64,000 nucleotides of DNA from Clarireedia homoeocarpa (lineage: Eukaryota > Ascomycota > Leotiomycetes > Helotiales > Rutstroemiaceae): contig LNKV01000037.1 of the NCBI GenBank assembly GCA_001465935.1, positions 672,895-736,894 on the forward strand, in the 5' to 3' direction. The position numbers and the translations under genes are program-made. Shown here one piece after another: positions 46,101 to 58,456 of the stretch (the stretch's first letter is position 1; every line of letters starts with the position of its first letter). The notes under the pieces are model-generated. The model had not been told where the DNA came from and made no database searches. It was given only the letters and a program-made list of their open reading frames with translations.

Positions 46101-46562
46101 TATAGGCAGTCACTGCTGCAAAATGTAAAGCGTGTCCTATGTGAGGTATGTATCACATACACTAGTGGTATATATGCTTGAGTGCGGGACTGGAGCCCGT
46201 TCTATAATTAGTAGATCCATTCTAGGTCCATAATCCAAGGAAGATCCAGCTGGTCCATTTCTTCCTAGCGGTTGAATGAGAGTATGGTCCTAAAACATAA
46301 AATGAAAACATTCTGGTACTGTTTTCTGGCGGAGGATATATCCATGTATCATAAAAAACATCCAGTGAAGAGAAACTCGGCGGTACAGACAAAGTGGAAG
46401 TAAATATACATCCCGGAGGGAAAACGTATTGACTCTCAGAACTTTTTTCGACACTGGTATACCGGTAATGTCGACTGTACAATAGTTGCTGAGATTAGGA
46501 GCCCAGAAAACCTCGATGACTTATTTCACTTCTCCATGGAGAGCATTGGAATGATTGCCAGA
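43140..46562. other. 3.4 kb without a supported gene
   Basis: Short frames on both strands lack partners, starts or recognisable motifs. Candidates looked at: 44940-44542 (minus), 45999-45488 (minus, two overlapping frames) and 46482-46222 (minus). They may be decayed exons. A tandem 22-bp duplication (CATTCATTTCCCAGTC twice) is at about 43867-43909. Confidence 0.4.
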
Positions 46563-47468
46563 CTATGATATTGTAGAGCGATCTTGGCCAACAGGTGATT
46601 CAGGAAATCCGTAATGGTACTCCAATGGATTGCCAGGATGGAAGTCCGTATCTGGTATGAGACTATGTCTTCTGGAATGATCTAAAATGCTGGATATGGA
46701 TTTACAAGCAGCTTCGTGTTTGGCAAGCTCGGCAGTTCCAAGGCTAATGTCGCTATCCCGATTGCTGTAGATTGAGGAGGGTGGTCCCATCTTATCGAAA
46801 CCATAATATCTCTCAGTCGATGATGTCCTGGACTTTGTCATCCCGGGTCGCTCGGGTGTTCTTTTCTTGATCGTATCATTTTGGATATGATCATTGCCCT
46901 GCTCCTGGGAAGGAAGATAATGCATGAATTGAAGATGGGATTCCAAAATTTCACGCAGTAACACTCTCGAAAGACCGAACAATGTAGGCAGGCAATACAA
47001 AGTAGTCATGAGATACAGTGCCACGGAAAATGGACACCATTGAATGATCTGGGTAAGCGTCACACCATTTGCGGAGCTGACCATCATCAGTAAAGCTGCG
47101 GAAGGTAAAAAGAGTGGTCGGGCGAATCTATCGAGGTCAGTACCTTCACCGAAATAGAGTGCATTCAGTCCATAGCGGGGATAATACTTTAGCATATTTT
47201 CCCAATTAGTTGTAATGGCAATCACGGCAGCGACGACAGTCCCGAGTACACCACTGACAAGGTAAGTGAATGGTCGCTATGTAATAGTAGTCACCCACCA
47301 GTAGCCAGCAGACGAAGAGGTTTCGGATTCGAGAAGGACTTTTGTCGCCATGGCGAGAAAGGACATCGCCCAAAGGGAAAGACCTGGCAACCTTTCTTGC
47401 AACATGTTCGCTATCATTGACCATCGAGTAGGGTAAATAAGAGACGTTGAGTTAGAGCATTCAGCCAT
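46563..47468 (-). CDS. Unrecognised multipass membrane protein
   Basis: Exons 47468-47299 and 47253-46563 join across a 45-nt intron (GTGGGT to CAG) that removes a TAG otherwise seen in the same frame; total 286 codons. Hydrophobic segments: LPGLSLWAMSFLAMATKVLL, VLGTVVAAVIAITT, PLFLPSAALLMMVSSANG, SVALYLMTTLYCLPTLFGLS. The C-terminal 110 residues are hydrophilic and Ser-rich, probably cytosolic. No family is recognised. The start at 47468 (MAECSNSTSL) is chosen because upstream sequence lacks an ATG-led hydrophobic lead with splice support. Confidence 0.55.
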
Positions 47469-50127
47469 AAGCAAAAGAAATTCGAGCTGGTAAACGAGTA
47501 TATAGTAGCTGACAATACAATGGATGAAAGATATCAGCAATGAAATGTGTGGGGATCGAGGAAGAAGAGTCAGAAATTTCAAGTATCGGGAATGAAAGTT
47601 GTGAATGGTGGGTGTTCGCCGTTTATACATATCAAGCTGGTGCAAGTAAGCTGCATGCACCCCACGCTATCGTGATCTGCTCGCAAGATACTAGCACTGA
47701 AATCAGGAATCAGAGACGGAAATAAGCTGGGTAGAGTTGGGTATTGATGCATGCGGCAGAAGCACCTGCGAGCTCTTGCAAATCGGCGCTCGTGATTGTG
47801 ACTCGGTGTGTGAATGCGGTTACAAGAAAGCAACACGAGGTAGCCTAACTACTCCAAGGCGTTAGAATCCCGCGATCGAAAATCAGCCTTGTTTCGGAAA
47901 TGTAATTAATTGGATGGATAGTTAGTTCTACCGGTGAGTGCTTTTGGTAACTGCAGTCATACTGCGGTTGGGCGTCAGCCTTGCAAAACGCCTACAGGCG
48001 CTTCGGAGCCTAACTTGTAAGAACAGCGAATCGGATCAATTCCAAGACACAATCATCCTTTGTCTGCACAAGCATGCTCGGTGAGTTCTTTGAGAAATCC
48101 ATGAAAATAGAAAGCTTTCTATTTGAAGATTCACGACCAAAGAAGTCACAACTAGCTGTGCCCAACAGGATGCAAATGGTTCACAGGGCTCTATTGATGA
48201 ATATAGACCTCATGATAACCTGTAAAAGCTCCGAAGTCGCATATAAACCCATACAAACCTAAAGATTGCGCTCTTCAAGTTGCTCTGGTCATATCCAAGC
48301 CTACTACTATGTATTCTGAAGTGAAAAGTTCATTGACTCTTTGCTCCTTTGAAGGACGTCAAACTCCAGCTATCGAGTTGGGACTCGATGGGCTGTTTTC
48401 CGACTATACTCCCTCCTTGTGTGCTACACGAGACTTATCGATAGCATGGGAATTGCTGGTAGTCCCAATAGCAGCAATCGTCACTACATCGTACACGCTT
48501 CACCATGAGCATACACGAGTCAGCAGTTCCCCCATCCAAACATAGCTACAGCTGATGCCAGTAAATAGATCAGTCTTCTGCGGCCGGGCTATGATGCATT
48601 CGTTTTCCACTCAGAAATATTTGGTTTTGTCCTAAACCCATCGCCATTTCTACTCCTTGCGTCGTGTCTCTTCTTAGGGTGTTCGATATCTTCCTTTACG
48701 TATCGGCGTAAGGAAACCGACCACCTACAGCCCTTCGTTTTTTCGCTCGCTGTTTCGATGGCGGCAACTATAGGATTTGGGCTTAATGTAAACATCAACT
48801 TCATTATGTTGGGGCTCATTCCATGGGCAATGAACTTCGCAATGTTGTTCAGCATTATCATTCAATGGTTCATGAACCGAAGAATTAAGAACGAAAGTTA
48901 TGAATATATGAGAGCTGTGAGAAAGTACGAGATCAAGAAGAGAGCAGAATGCTGAGCCAGTCCAGATGGGGCGGCGAAAGGGGGGGGCGGGGGGCGTGGT
49001 GTGAGCGTGAAGGACTTCTGAAGGGTCGCAGATGCTTCAGTAAGTACCAAACTTGGAACCTATAGAATTAGTGTGAACTGATGGTACCTCTCGTTCATCA
49101 GACATCTTGATAACTTGCAACGGGCGCTTGTACTTGCATTGTACATGTGTCTCTCTAGACTCCGTGAAAGGACAACGAGCAAAGTTACAACTCAGGCCAG
49201 ATTCGGTAGCATTGGAATTCCGAATCTGCAACAATCTGTCTTGATGAAAAATTCACTATATGCAGAGTTCTGCCATCACTTGGTCGCAGAACTACGTACG
49301 ATGATGGTTATACTTGACACTTTCATATTAAAAACATGAAACCCCTTGGCAATATTCACAGTGAGCAATAGAGCGGTCCACACCGTCCCAGAGAAGTGCT
49401 GATCACTGACACCATGTCCTCTAGTATAACAAATTCTTGGTTGTACTGATTACTGAAATTTCTCTCTTTTTATAAAAATGCGATACCATAAAAAGATCTG
49501 ACCGTCTCCTTGATCTCGAGCGGACGATTGATCTTCGACTATCTCTACGTTAGCGAACATTTTGCATTCATGCAAATCATTTGAGAAGATATTGGAAAGT
49601 AGTAGGATTGGCAAGGGGAAACACCGACGCAGTGGTTATCTAGTGGCTTGAAGTAGAAAACCCAAGAATATCATGCAATAATATTTTACATCTGCTCTGA
49701 TACTTTAGCTATGTACCCACTGTAGTGATAGGCCGCATATGCAGTGATCTGTTTGGAAGTGAGCAGTATACAGAAAGGGCTCATAATTCCAAAGAGACCA
49801 TTTGAGTTACCTCAAAAGCAGTTGCAAATATAATACTTGCCGTTTGTCTTTCATTCGAATGCAGGCATTCAGACACTGAGAAACTTATCTAAAAGTTTTG
49901 TACACAGGACATCGCTGATGCAACAATGTAAATTGCTGAACAGATCATACTATATTCTCTTGAAACGAATCACGTAGCGTGTTGTCGAAGACTCGAACAT
50001 AGCTCTGCAACGCATTCCATGGAGTCATGTTTCCATCACAACTAAGAAGAAGGAGAAGTAAATGGTCGTTGTGGAATGTGCTTACTGACGGAATCTGAAC
50101 AAGTTTTGGGTATACCACGAATTTATT
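47469..50127. other. 2.6 kb without a supported intact gene
   Basis: On the plus strand 48575-48955 reads AFVFHSEIFGFVLNPSPFLL, SMAATIGFGLNVNINFIMLG and LIPWAMNFAMLFSIIIQWFM, a run of hydrophobic helices ending in a basic tail, possibly the last exon of a membrane protein whose 5' part I cannot assemble. 48967-48999 is a G-rich run. Nothing else is recognised. Confidence 0.4.
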
Positions 50128-51432
50128 CTATGACTCGGCTGCGATCTTCATCTTCTCCAATGTCTCTTCTGTGCTTGATCCGACTGTAACTTTATCGGCG
50201 TCTTTCCCCTCAACGTGTCCATCTGGCTTTGCGACAACATTCTGCCTTGCAGCTAGTGCCGCAGCTTTCCGCGCTGGATCAATCTCCTTCTTAACCTTCT
50301 TGACCTTGACAGGCCCATCTTCTGGTGGATAGGCCTGTAATTGAACAGCTTGCCATTCTGGAGATGCCTCGAATTCGTCTCTGATTGGTTTTAAGAGCTC
50401 ATTGAGATGAGCAGTCAGGGCACTTTTGAGGAGTTGTGGCGTGACCTAGGAACTTGATTAGCACTGTAGTCAAATAACGAAGAATGATAAAGTACTCACA
50501 ATATCTGCTATGTAATCTTCCTTCAACTTGGAAATTGACTCGTAGACCAACGGTTCTTCTTCTCTCCTCTCAACAACAAATTTTGGTGTGCCACCACTCT
50601 TCAACGCGAGGGCTCGGAAAATGACATGCTCCACGAATGCAATTACACCGTTTCCTTCCACTTCTTTTGGGACGCATTTCGCCTTCCTCAGTTTATTCGA
50701 TACAGCCTTAGGATCGTCAAGTAAGTCGATTTTTGAGTCTGCGTCGCTTGCGCTCATCTTTGCAGCCTCCCCCAGACCCGGCACCATTGTGTTCATTAAA
50801 TGTGCTCTAACCTTATACCCTATCGTTGGCAAGTTCTCCATGGCAAAGGTAAAGATCTTCCTTTGATCCACGCCACCAAACTGTGCATCCACATCTAGGT
50901 ATTGTTCGTCAAGAGCCTGCATCAGAGGATAGATCAAGCCTCCAAGTGTGGGGTCGTCGGTTTGTTTCACAACTTCCGCACCCGCTTTCTTAGCAACCGC
51001 AATTCTGGTGATACCCTCGAGTTTGAATCGATCCATTGTGTATTCTTTGCTTAATTGGTAGGAACTTCCCAGCACAAACTCCAATCGGCCAATGTCCACC
51101 CCAACAGCTTTCAGGGCAGATTTGATAACGTGTTCGTAGTATTTCGCTCGGTATTCGACAAGTTCGAGAGGTGCCTTCATGTTGTCCAGGTAGCCGTGAA
51201 TGTCTGCGAGTAGAACCTTGACCGTACAGCCTGCCGCTAGCAGCTCTGCGATCTTCATCATAGGAACAAAGTAGCCGCAATGAGGTCGACCGGTCGTTGC
51301 TGTTCCCCAGTAAACCTTGAGAGGTCGTTTCTCCTTTAAAATTACATGGTCGATAATTTCTGGATTGAGAACCTCGGCGAGATTGGATTTGATGAGCGCG
51401 ATGGACTCTTCAGGACTGATATTTGTAGCCAT
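50128..51432 (-). CDS. TYS1: Tyrosyl-tRNA synthetase, cytosolic
   Basis: Exons 51432-50500 and 50445-50128 join across a 54-nt intron into 416 codons. The class I signature is GRPHCGYF (HIGH equivalent, residues about 48-55) and the KMSKS equivalent is AAKMSASD. The Tyr-binding region includes YWGTATT and the LGGLIYPLMQALDEQYLDVD segment. The linker VPKEVEGNGVIAFVEHVIF and the eukaryote-type Lys-rich extension (VKVKKVKKEIDPARKAAALA) are present. It charges tRNA-Tyr for cytosolic translation; there is no mitochondrial presequence. Length fits fungal orthologues. Confidence 0.95.
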
Positions 51433-53441
51433 GATTTCTGAGTGTGGTGGTGGGAGTCACAAGGGAAAGTCGAAGGATGCCGGCTTGTAAATCTCAAGTT
51501 GACTCATGGGTTGCTGGTGGGATATTTTTGGCGGGGTAACCTTAACCATAGTTCTTCTAACCGTAAGCGTAACCGTAACCGTAACCGTAACCGCTCCCTG
51601 CTCACGTGCAACGGCGTGGAAGTGCGGATTATATAAGCAGGGTTTCCATTCACCAGATGATTTCGAACTAACGTTATGTGTCGAAGCATAAAGGCGGCGT
51701 GGGCGGATATGAGATCAGACTAGCCGAGCTCGCCGAGCTCGCCGAGCTTCCTTACCTTCGTGCCTCGTATCTCCTAACTAGCCTTATTACATCGCTACCC
51801 ATGTTGTCCTGTCAATTATTCGTATGCCGTCTAAAAGGTTCCAGCAGGCGAGAAATTGTATTAAAGATAGTAAAGATTGGCGGAAGGATGCGATCTAGAA
51901 TACAGAATACAGAACACAGAATACAGAGTACAGAGTACAGGATGCAGAGTACAGAGTTCAGGGTTCAGAGTTCGGAGTTCAGAGTTCAGAGTTCTGGTTT
52001 CATTTCCGTGTCGGTTCCCCCGCCCCCCTTACCCCGGATTGCCAAGCCGTACATATACATAGTACAGGGAGAGGCAGCGACGGTCGCCAATTTCTTCCAT
52101 CCGATATAAAGGAAGTTTTACTTGTGCAGCGATCTAGATCTAGATCTCGATCTAGAAGTGCATGATTCCATGATTCCATGATTCCACCAGGGCTGCGAAG
52201 TGTTTTGGGACAATTGGCAAGATCATATCCACATGGGGCGTGGTGTCAAAACCAGGGGCACAAAGTATAAATGCATTGGGGTGTAGCTGGGGCGTTATGC
52301 TTTGCTCAGTGTCTGACTTCTGGGCCGTTCTGCCCCTTCTCCGTTCTGGCAGATTGGTCCAAGTCTCAGAGCGATTGATTGTTAGCGGAATAGCGTGAGA
52401 GGTGCGAGAGACGTGAGAGGCGTGATAGGCTCGTAGGCTCGTAGGCTCGTAGGCTCACAGCATAGAGTTTGCGCTGGAGGATGCTCGATCCTCTGTTTTC
52501 CCAGCCCCGGGCAGATGTTTGACTATGGCACGTCTGGTTTGCGACATCGTCCAGCATCCTTCCTGGCGGGCGGGCTGGCATGCACCTTGCTTGCTCTACG
52601 AAGGACGTTTCTTTTCCCATCGCGCCGCTGCTTCGTCAAAGCATGAGATGGTTAATGCGAGTTTGATTACGGCTACTTGGTATTAGATTAAGGCTACTTG
52701 ATGTTAGACCAGGCCATGCACCCGGCTTATCGCCCGGATTCTACAAAGCATTCTTATTCCACCACAATCACAATGACAAGTCCGATGAACGCACAAGATG
52801 ATGATTCGGGCCGTGGAATGGCGTCGAGGTCGCTTCAGCTGACATCAAGACATCCATAGCCCTAGAGGTTCAATATTCAAGCCTTGATGGTCCCTTTATG
52901 GTCCCTTTATGGTCCCTTTATTCCTGAGCTAGTGTTGCTTGCGACAACTTCGTGCTCCACATATGTTCAATTTGACTTGGGACAGCCATACGGAGTACAT
53001 CCGACTTTGCGAAATATCCAATGAGAAAAGACTTGAGAAAGACTTGGGCAAGTCTTGGGCAGATCACGTTTCCATCGTAAATGAGGATAGTATTACACAC
53101 GCGTCGCAAAGACCTACATGGATGTTGCGGTACGGTTAGCCATCCAGCAACCAATCTAGGACATGAGACAAATCCCGGGATATACCGACGGCACGTTTCT
53201 GCAAAAACTAGGGCCGATTGCTCAACAACATACCTTACCAGGACAAGCACAATGTTGCGAACAATACTTCCGTAGCTTAAACCATAATCCGGGGTCGCGC
53301 TGCTCTTAGGAAGCAATCCATAAAACTCATCATGGATCCATTCCTTGACGACTTTTTACTTGATGCATATCAAACCCATTCAGTCGTTCCCTGGAAGTAG
53401 AGGAAGCTCCCAAACTAGCAGTAGCAGTACCATCATTTGCG
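51433..53441. other. 2-kb intergenic region dense in short tandem repeats
   Basis: No gene is supported. Separate simple repeats: GTAACC-type (51558-51593), GAGCTCGCC units (51727-51748), an imperfect 7/8-bp CAGAGTA/CAGAGTT tract (51899-51995), GATCTA and CATGATTC repeats (52131-52187), TAGGCTCG x4 (52426-52456) and an exact triple TGGTCCCTTTA (52888-52920). Confidence 0.7.
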
Positions 53442-54642
53442 ATGCTCTCGTCAAATCTCTCTTCCATCTATTTTGAGTCAAGTTGGTCAATACTGAGTAG
53501 CATTGGGCTGGTCAACGTCTTCATTGGTATCCTTGTTATCGGCATCACACGGCCTTCCCCTATAACCTTCGTTCCGGTCGTGGTATCGGCTTGCAGTGCT
53601 ATTGCCGATGGATTATGCTATGTTGTAAGTGCTAATTCTAAATGATCATGCCATGCGGCATGATACACATTTACGCCAGGGCAGTGACTGATTATAAAAG
53701 GCATTCTACCAAGACGTTTCTACCGACACCAAAGCGGTAGCGTCAGTATTTGCGGATCTTTTCTGGCTCGTATGTTTGGTTCTTGCCCAAAACCTGACGG
53801 AACACTAACAGAGACATCTTAGATTCAAGAGACGGGTCTGTCAATGTATAATTACCAAATCTTGATTCGGATTCTCCCCAATCGACAGCTGAGGCTCTTC
53901 AGGATAGTCTACTGGTTTTTGATATTGTCAATTGTCTCCCTGAAGATGCCTATCCTATGTATGCGAGTCGAGGATATAGCTGCTGGTAACCTGGCGCATT
54001 CCCATCTGATCAGTCGTCTGCACATCGGGTATTTCATGGGCATTGCATTGGTAGAGATGTGGTCATCATATTTCCTGTTAAAGAAGTTCTTGAGGGCAAA
54101 AGCTATCTCTGCACATATGGATGCTCAGGCCGGGTTATTTACGTATCTCATGAGGAGCACTGAATTGCGACTTGCCGGACTCTCAGTTATTGGTATTTCT
54201 CGAGCAATTACCTTTTCCTTTCAGACTACGGCCCAATTCGCTGTGAATGTGATCGGTCAACTCGACCGCTTCGTTTACTTTTTGGAATGCATCTTTCCCA
54301 TCGTCATGTTGTAAGTTTGACGTCGAACACTATATCAACTATGATACATTACTAACACTAAGTAGCATTGATATCCTTGCCGCCAAAACCGTATCGAATC
54401 AAAACAGCAGTCCACGAAATGACTATAAGCAAGGTAAACCGAAACGACCATCCTACGGGCTGCAGCCTCAGAAAACTTGGCCCCAAGATCATTCGATGGT
54501 AATTGAAAGGGCCCATCTTGAGCAGTGGGACGAAATGAGCAGGCATCGATCAAAAAATGGCAGCATTCCATCCCGACCAAGTTCGCAGGATAGAATTATC
54601 AGGAGTGATAACCATCTAGAAGATGGGCCTATACATCTATAA
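53442..54642 (+). CDS. Unrecognised multipass membrane protein
   Basis: Exons 53442-53624, 53701-53769, 53823-54310 and 54366-54642 give 338 codons. There are about seven hydrophobic segments, including ILSSIGLVNVFIGILVIGIT, FVPVVVSACSAIADGLCYV, IVYWFLILSIVSLKMPILC and LHIGYFMGIALVEMWSSYFL. The C-terminal 90 residues are hydrophilic and Ser/Arg-rich. The topology resembles fungal seven-helix integral membrane proteins, but I see no diagnostic motif for a named family. Introns are canonical and phases are consistent. Confidence 0.7.
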
Positions 54643-54958
54643 AAGTATTTTGGTTTTCCTTCTGGCGTTGGAACATATACCCAAATGTGGCGTTAAGTTT
54701 GAAGGAATAGTGCGTGGCACAAGACGGAGTTACATGGCGACATCATCGAATATAATTTATCTTTGGCATGAGCCAAAACGAGTGATTGCGGTTGCTTGAG
54801 TGACATGAAATTCCGAAGGCAGATGCAGAAGGACATGTAACTGAGCAAGTGATAACTGTAGAATGTATCAAAAATTCTACTTTATATTTTGTCCAATTCC
54901 ACCAGGACTTCAATCTTTGGTTTCACGCGCACGACTCATCAGAACCAATTCCACTCGT
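54643..54958. other. Short intergenic region between convergent genes
   Basis: This holds the 3' ends of the convergent membrane protein and Mic26/27 genes. No other feature is seen. Confidence 0.4.
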
Positions 54959-55813
54959 CTATTTGCCCTTCCTAACCCACTCTTCAACCTTTTCCCTACC
55001 TTCACTAATCTTTCCATCCACAATATTATACGCTTGTTTTGAATGGACCCTAGCCATGTGCCAAGCTCTTTGAACACTCTCCCGAGTTCGAATGTGCCCA
55101 TCCGCAATCGCTGGGAATCTCTTCTCATACTGCCATGTCAAATCTGCCACATTCCTCATGGTCACTGGCAGGACAACCCATCCTGCACCAATACCCACGA
55201 GCGCAGGCACTGCAGCTCTCAACACGATGTTCCTGTTGCGGGATATTATAGAACCAGTCATAGCAGAAACCAATACATAGATAGATCCTGGCATCAATTT
55301 CTCTCCGGATTCGGGTGGTGGTGCGAGAGAAGCGATCGTAGATGTGAAGCTAGATTCGAGATTGAGCGCCGAATCCATTAGCTCATTGAGTTTGTTCTCG
55401 GCAGCGACCACATGCGCATATATGAACAGACGAGTCTTTCCTATCTGCACGGCGAGTCGATCGGTTGGTGTTGGGGATGAAGGTTTGCTTGAGATGGCAT
55501 CTGGCGCGGGGCTTCCGGAAGGAGGAAGACTCTTGGTGGGAGGAGAGGGAGGAAGGGCTTCGAAGTCGTCATAGATGGGTTTCTTGCCCTGCAGAGTCTA
55601 ATTAGCATGCGGTGCTTGGCAACCTTGCAAGTCTGTACATCACATACCTCCATGTTTTCGGGTACTTCAGCGTGCAAAGGTCTCTTAGGAATTACAGCCA
55701 TGCCGACGAGGGCCGCGCCGACTGCTGCGGGCGCAACGGACTATATATTGTTAAAAATAACTCGACGTAGAATTCCATGTACTGACCTGCCGCAGGAACA
55801 ATCGTGATGCCAT
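54959..55813 (-). CDS. MIC27: MICOS complex subunit Mic26/Mic27 (apolipoprotein O-like)
   Basis: Three exons, 55813-55787, 55740-55648 and 55588-54959, encode 249 residues. Exon 1 encodes only MASRLFLRQ, a mitochondrial presequence start. SVAPAAVGAALVGMAVIP is the first membrane segment. The ApoO domain follows: VQIGKTRLFIYAHVVAAENK, SIYVLVSAMTGSIISRNRNI, LRAAVPALVGIGAGWVVLPV. MICOS shapes cristae junctions in the inner mitochondrial membrane. The gene is divergent from OCT1 with 285 bp between the start codons, so the two mitochondrial genes may share regulation. Whether it is Mic26 or Mic27 is not decided by sequence alone. Confidence 0.85.
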
Positions 55814-56098
55814 TGCTCAATCACTGTTCAGTGCAATTGAAGTTTATTTGCGATGAGATCAGAGGGTTGTTGAAGCTTCTTTGTTAAGCTTCCGTACCTT
55901 GTTCGTATGATTTTTTGTGCAACGACACGTGCTTTATGCTGTGCTGCTTACATGCATAAATTGGTGCTATGTATGCACAATAATTATGTAATGGGCACAA
56001 GTTTTTACCTTTGGCAAAACCAGAGCTTCGAAGTAGACTCAGCAACACCTCTGCAACAGGAATTGATCTGGAGTTTGTGTAAAAGCTCTGTCTAGGAC

Positions 56099-58456
56099 AT
56101 GTTTAAGGTCGCTACTCCTAGGCCCTGGATCTGTACGAGATGTGTCAAACGACAGGTGCAATTGCACCGACTGGTTGCAACCGCTTCAATACAATACAAT
56201 GAACCTCAACCGGTACCTGTTGATGCTTCTGCTCCCGGAGCTAAACATGACGATAAAATACTGAGACAAATCTTCGATTCTCCGGAGTTCTGGAGAGACT
56301 TTTCACAGTCTTCGCACACAAACTACAATGGTAGTAGTGTTGGTCTATTTCAAAATCGATATCTCACGAATCCGGAAGGTTTCGAGACATTTGCGAACAC
56401 GAGTCTACAAAGGGCAAGAAGAATTGTGGAAAGAGTTCTGCGCGCATCGACATTGGAAGAATACAAGAATGTGGCGAGGGACTTGGATCGCTTGAGCGAC
56501 CTTCTATGTCGAGTGATTGATCTCTCAGACTTCGTGCGGTCGACGCACCCAAGCGCCTCGATACAAGCTGCTGCGACCAGAGCATATGCCAGGATGTTTC
56601 AATACATGAATGTTCTGAACACTACTACCGGTCTGGATAAGCAGCTTGAGATAGCTATGAAGACTCCAGAGATCGTGGCACAGTGGACGGAAGAGGAAGT
56701 AGTTGTGGCAGACATTTTGAAGAAGGATTTCGCAAAATCTGCCATTGATCTTCCGCAGGCTCAGCGTGAGCGCTTTGTGGACCTCTCTCAGGGAATTAGT
56801 GAAATTGGACAGGAATTCGTCGATACAATGGCCCCGGCTCAAGCGGTTTTGACATTTCCAAGCAGCAAACTGAAAGGTATGGACCCGCTTCTTGTACGGG
56901 AGCATACGAGACGGGGACAAACCACAATACCCGTCATTGGTCCAGCAGCTGCAGCTGCTATGCGTACAGTTCAAGATGAAGAGATTCGCAGAGAGATATT
57001 CATGGCCTCTCGAACCGCGTCCAGAGACACAGTACATAAACTTGAAGAACTATTGACCAAGAGAGCAGAATTGGCCAGACTTTCTAGGTACGATAGCTAT
57101 TCACATATGGCGTTAGGTGATAAAATGGCCAAGAACCCAGAATCGGTTGGTCAATTTCTACAAGCATTGTCAATGGATAACAGGCCGGTTGTGAAGGAGG
57201 AGATTGCTCAGCTACTCAAAGCCAAAATGTCGAACCCTGCCGCAACCACACCAGTTCTGCAACCTTGGGACAAAGATTACTATACTGCTCAAGCGTTAGC
57301 TTCGGCTCGCTCACGCTCACGCAACTCTGATTTTCTTTCTGCATTCTTTTCACTGGGAACAGTTATGCAGGGACTCTCTAGATTATTTACCCGGCTTTAC
57401 GGAATACGGCTTGTACCGCATGAAACAATGCCAGGAGAAACATGGAACTCAGATGTTCGCAGGCTCGATGTGATTTCTGAGACCGATGGACATGTTGCTG
57501 TATTATATTGCGATCTCTTTTCCCGTCCTGGAAAGTCCCCAAACCCAGCTCATTTCACCCTTCGTTGTTCCCGAGAAATCACAAACCAAGAGTTGGCCGA
57601 AGTCGCATCATCTCCGAATAATGACCTGTTTACTACACCAGAAGAAGCTGCCAATGATGGTATGGCTACTTCACGTGCTTCTGGGGTGCTGAAACAATTG
57701 CCGACCATAGCTTTGATTTGCGATTTTGTCACTATACCGGGGATGTCATCTCGTCCCGCTTTACTCAATTTCAATGAAGTTCAGACGCTTTTCCACGAAA
57801 TGGGTCATGCCATACACTCCTTTCTTGGACGCACCTCTCTCCAAAATGTCTCGGGTACACGATGCGCAACCGATTTCGCGGAACTGCCATCGGTTCTTAT
57901 GGAGCATTTTGCGGCGGATGAGTCTGTCTTGTCTCTGTTCGCTCGTCATTACGAGAACGACCAACCTCTACCTTATGCTATGGTTGCTGATAAACTCGCT
58001 CTTGACAAGCGTTTTGAGGGCTGCGATGCTGAAAATCAAATCATTCTTTCGATGCTAGACTTAGAGTATCATTCCTCGCTGCCTCTTTCCTCGTCGTTTG
58101 ACTCCACCGAAGTATATCACTCACTGCAGCGTAAACATGGTGTTCTTCCTGTTGATCCACCAGGGACATGTTGGCAAGGATTCTTTGGTCACTTGTTTGG
58201 ATATGGCAGTACTTATTATAGCTATCTGTTCGACAGAGTTCTGGCGAGGAGAATTTGGCAAGTGGTCTTCCAAAATGGTGCTAGAGGGGGTAGTATAAAT
58301 ACGTCTAATGGCGAACGGATGAAGGAAGAAGTCTTGAAATGGGGTGGCGGTAGAGACCCATGGAAGTGTTTAGCAGGGGCACTTGGTGATGGTCGTGTGG
58401 AGAGCGGAGGTCAAAGGGCAATGGGGATTGTAGGAAGTTGGGGAGTGAAGGACTGA
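56099..58456 (+). CDS. OCT1: Mitochondrial intermediate peptidase
   Basis: A single exon of 785 codons. The N-terminus (MFKVATPRPWICTRCVKRQ) is a basic presequence. The M3 metallopeptidase zinc motif is FHEMGHAIHSFLGRT (HExxH at about residue 565), with the downstream Glu in DFAELPSVLMEHF. NQIILSMLDLEYHSS and FGHLFGYGSTYYSYLFDR are conserved M3 C-terminal motifs. Oct1 removes an octapeptide from imported precursors after MPP cleavage in the matrix. Length fits fungal Oct1. Confidence 0.95.
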   Translation: MFKVATPRPWICTRCVKRQVQLHRLVATASIQYNEPQPVPVDASAPGAKHDDKILRQIFDSPEFWRDFSQSSHTNYNGSSVGLFQNRYLTNPEGFETFANTSLQRARRIVERVLRASTLEEYKNVARDLDRLSDLLCRVIDLSDFVRSTHPSASIQAAATRAYARMFQYMNVLNTTTGLDKQLEIAMKTPEIVAQWTEEEVVVADILKKDFAKSAIDLPQAQRERFVDLSQGISEIGQEFVDTMAPAQAVLTFPSSKLKGMDPLLVREHTRRGQTTIPVIGPAAAAAMRTVQDEEIRREIFMASRTASRDTVHKLEELLTKRAELARLSRYDSYSHMALGDKMAKNPESVGQFLQALSMDNRPVVKEEIAQLLKAKMSNPAATTPVLQPWDKDYYTAQALASARSRSRNSDFLSAFFSLGTVMQGLSRLFTRLYGIRLVPHETMPGETWNSDVRRLDVISETDGHVAVLYCDLFSRPGKSPNPAHFTLRCSREITNQELAEVASSPNNDLFTTPEEAANDGMATSRASGVLKQLPTIALICDFVTIPGMSSRPALLNFNEVQTLFHEMGHAIHSFLGRTSLQNVSGTRCATDFAELPSVLMEHFAADESVLSLFARHYENDQPLPYAMVADKLALDKRFEGCDAENQIILSMLDLEYHSSLPLSSSFDSTEVYHSLQRKHGVLPVDPPGTCWQGFFGHLFGYGSTYYSYLFDRVLARRIWQVVFQNGARGGSINTSNGERMKEEVLKWGGGRDPWKCLAGALGDGRVESGGQRAMGIVGSWGVKD

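Noticed and set aside
47254..47298. In-frame TAG in the membrane protein gene as a fifth nonsense mutation
   Set aside because: A 45-nt GT-AG intron that keeps phase removes it, so it is better explained as intronic.
51558..51593. GTAACC repeats as a telomere-like tract
   Set aside because: Only about six units, not TTAGGG, and in the middle of conserved genes.
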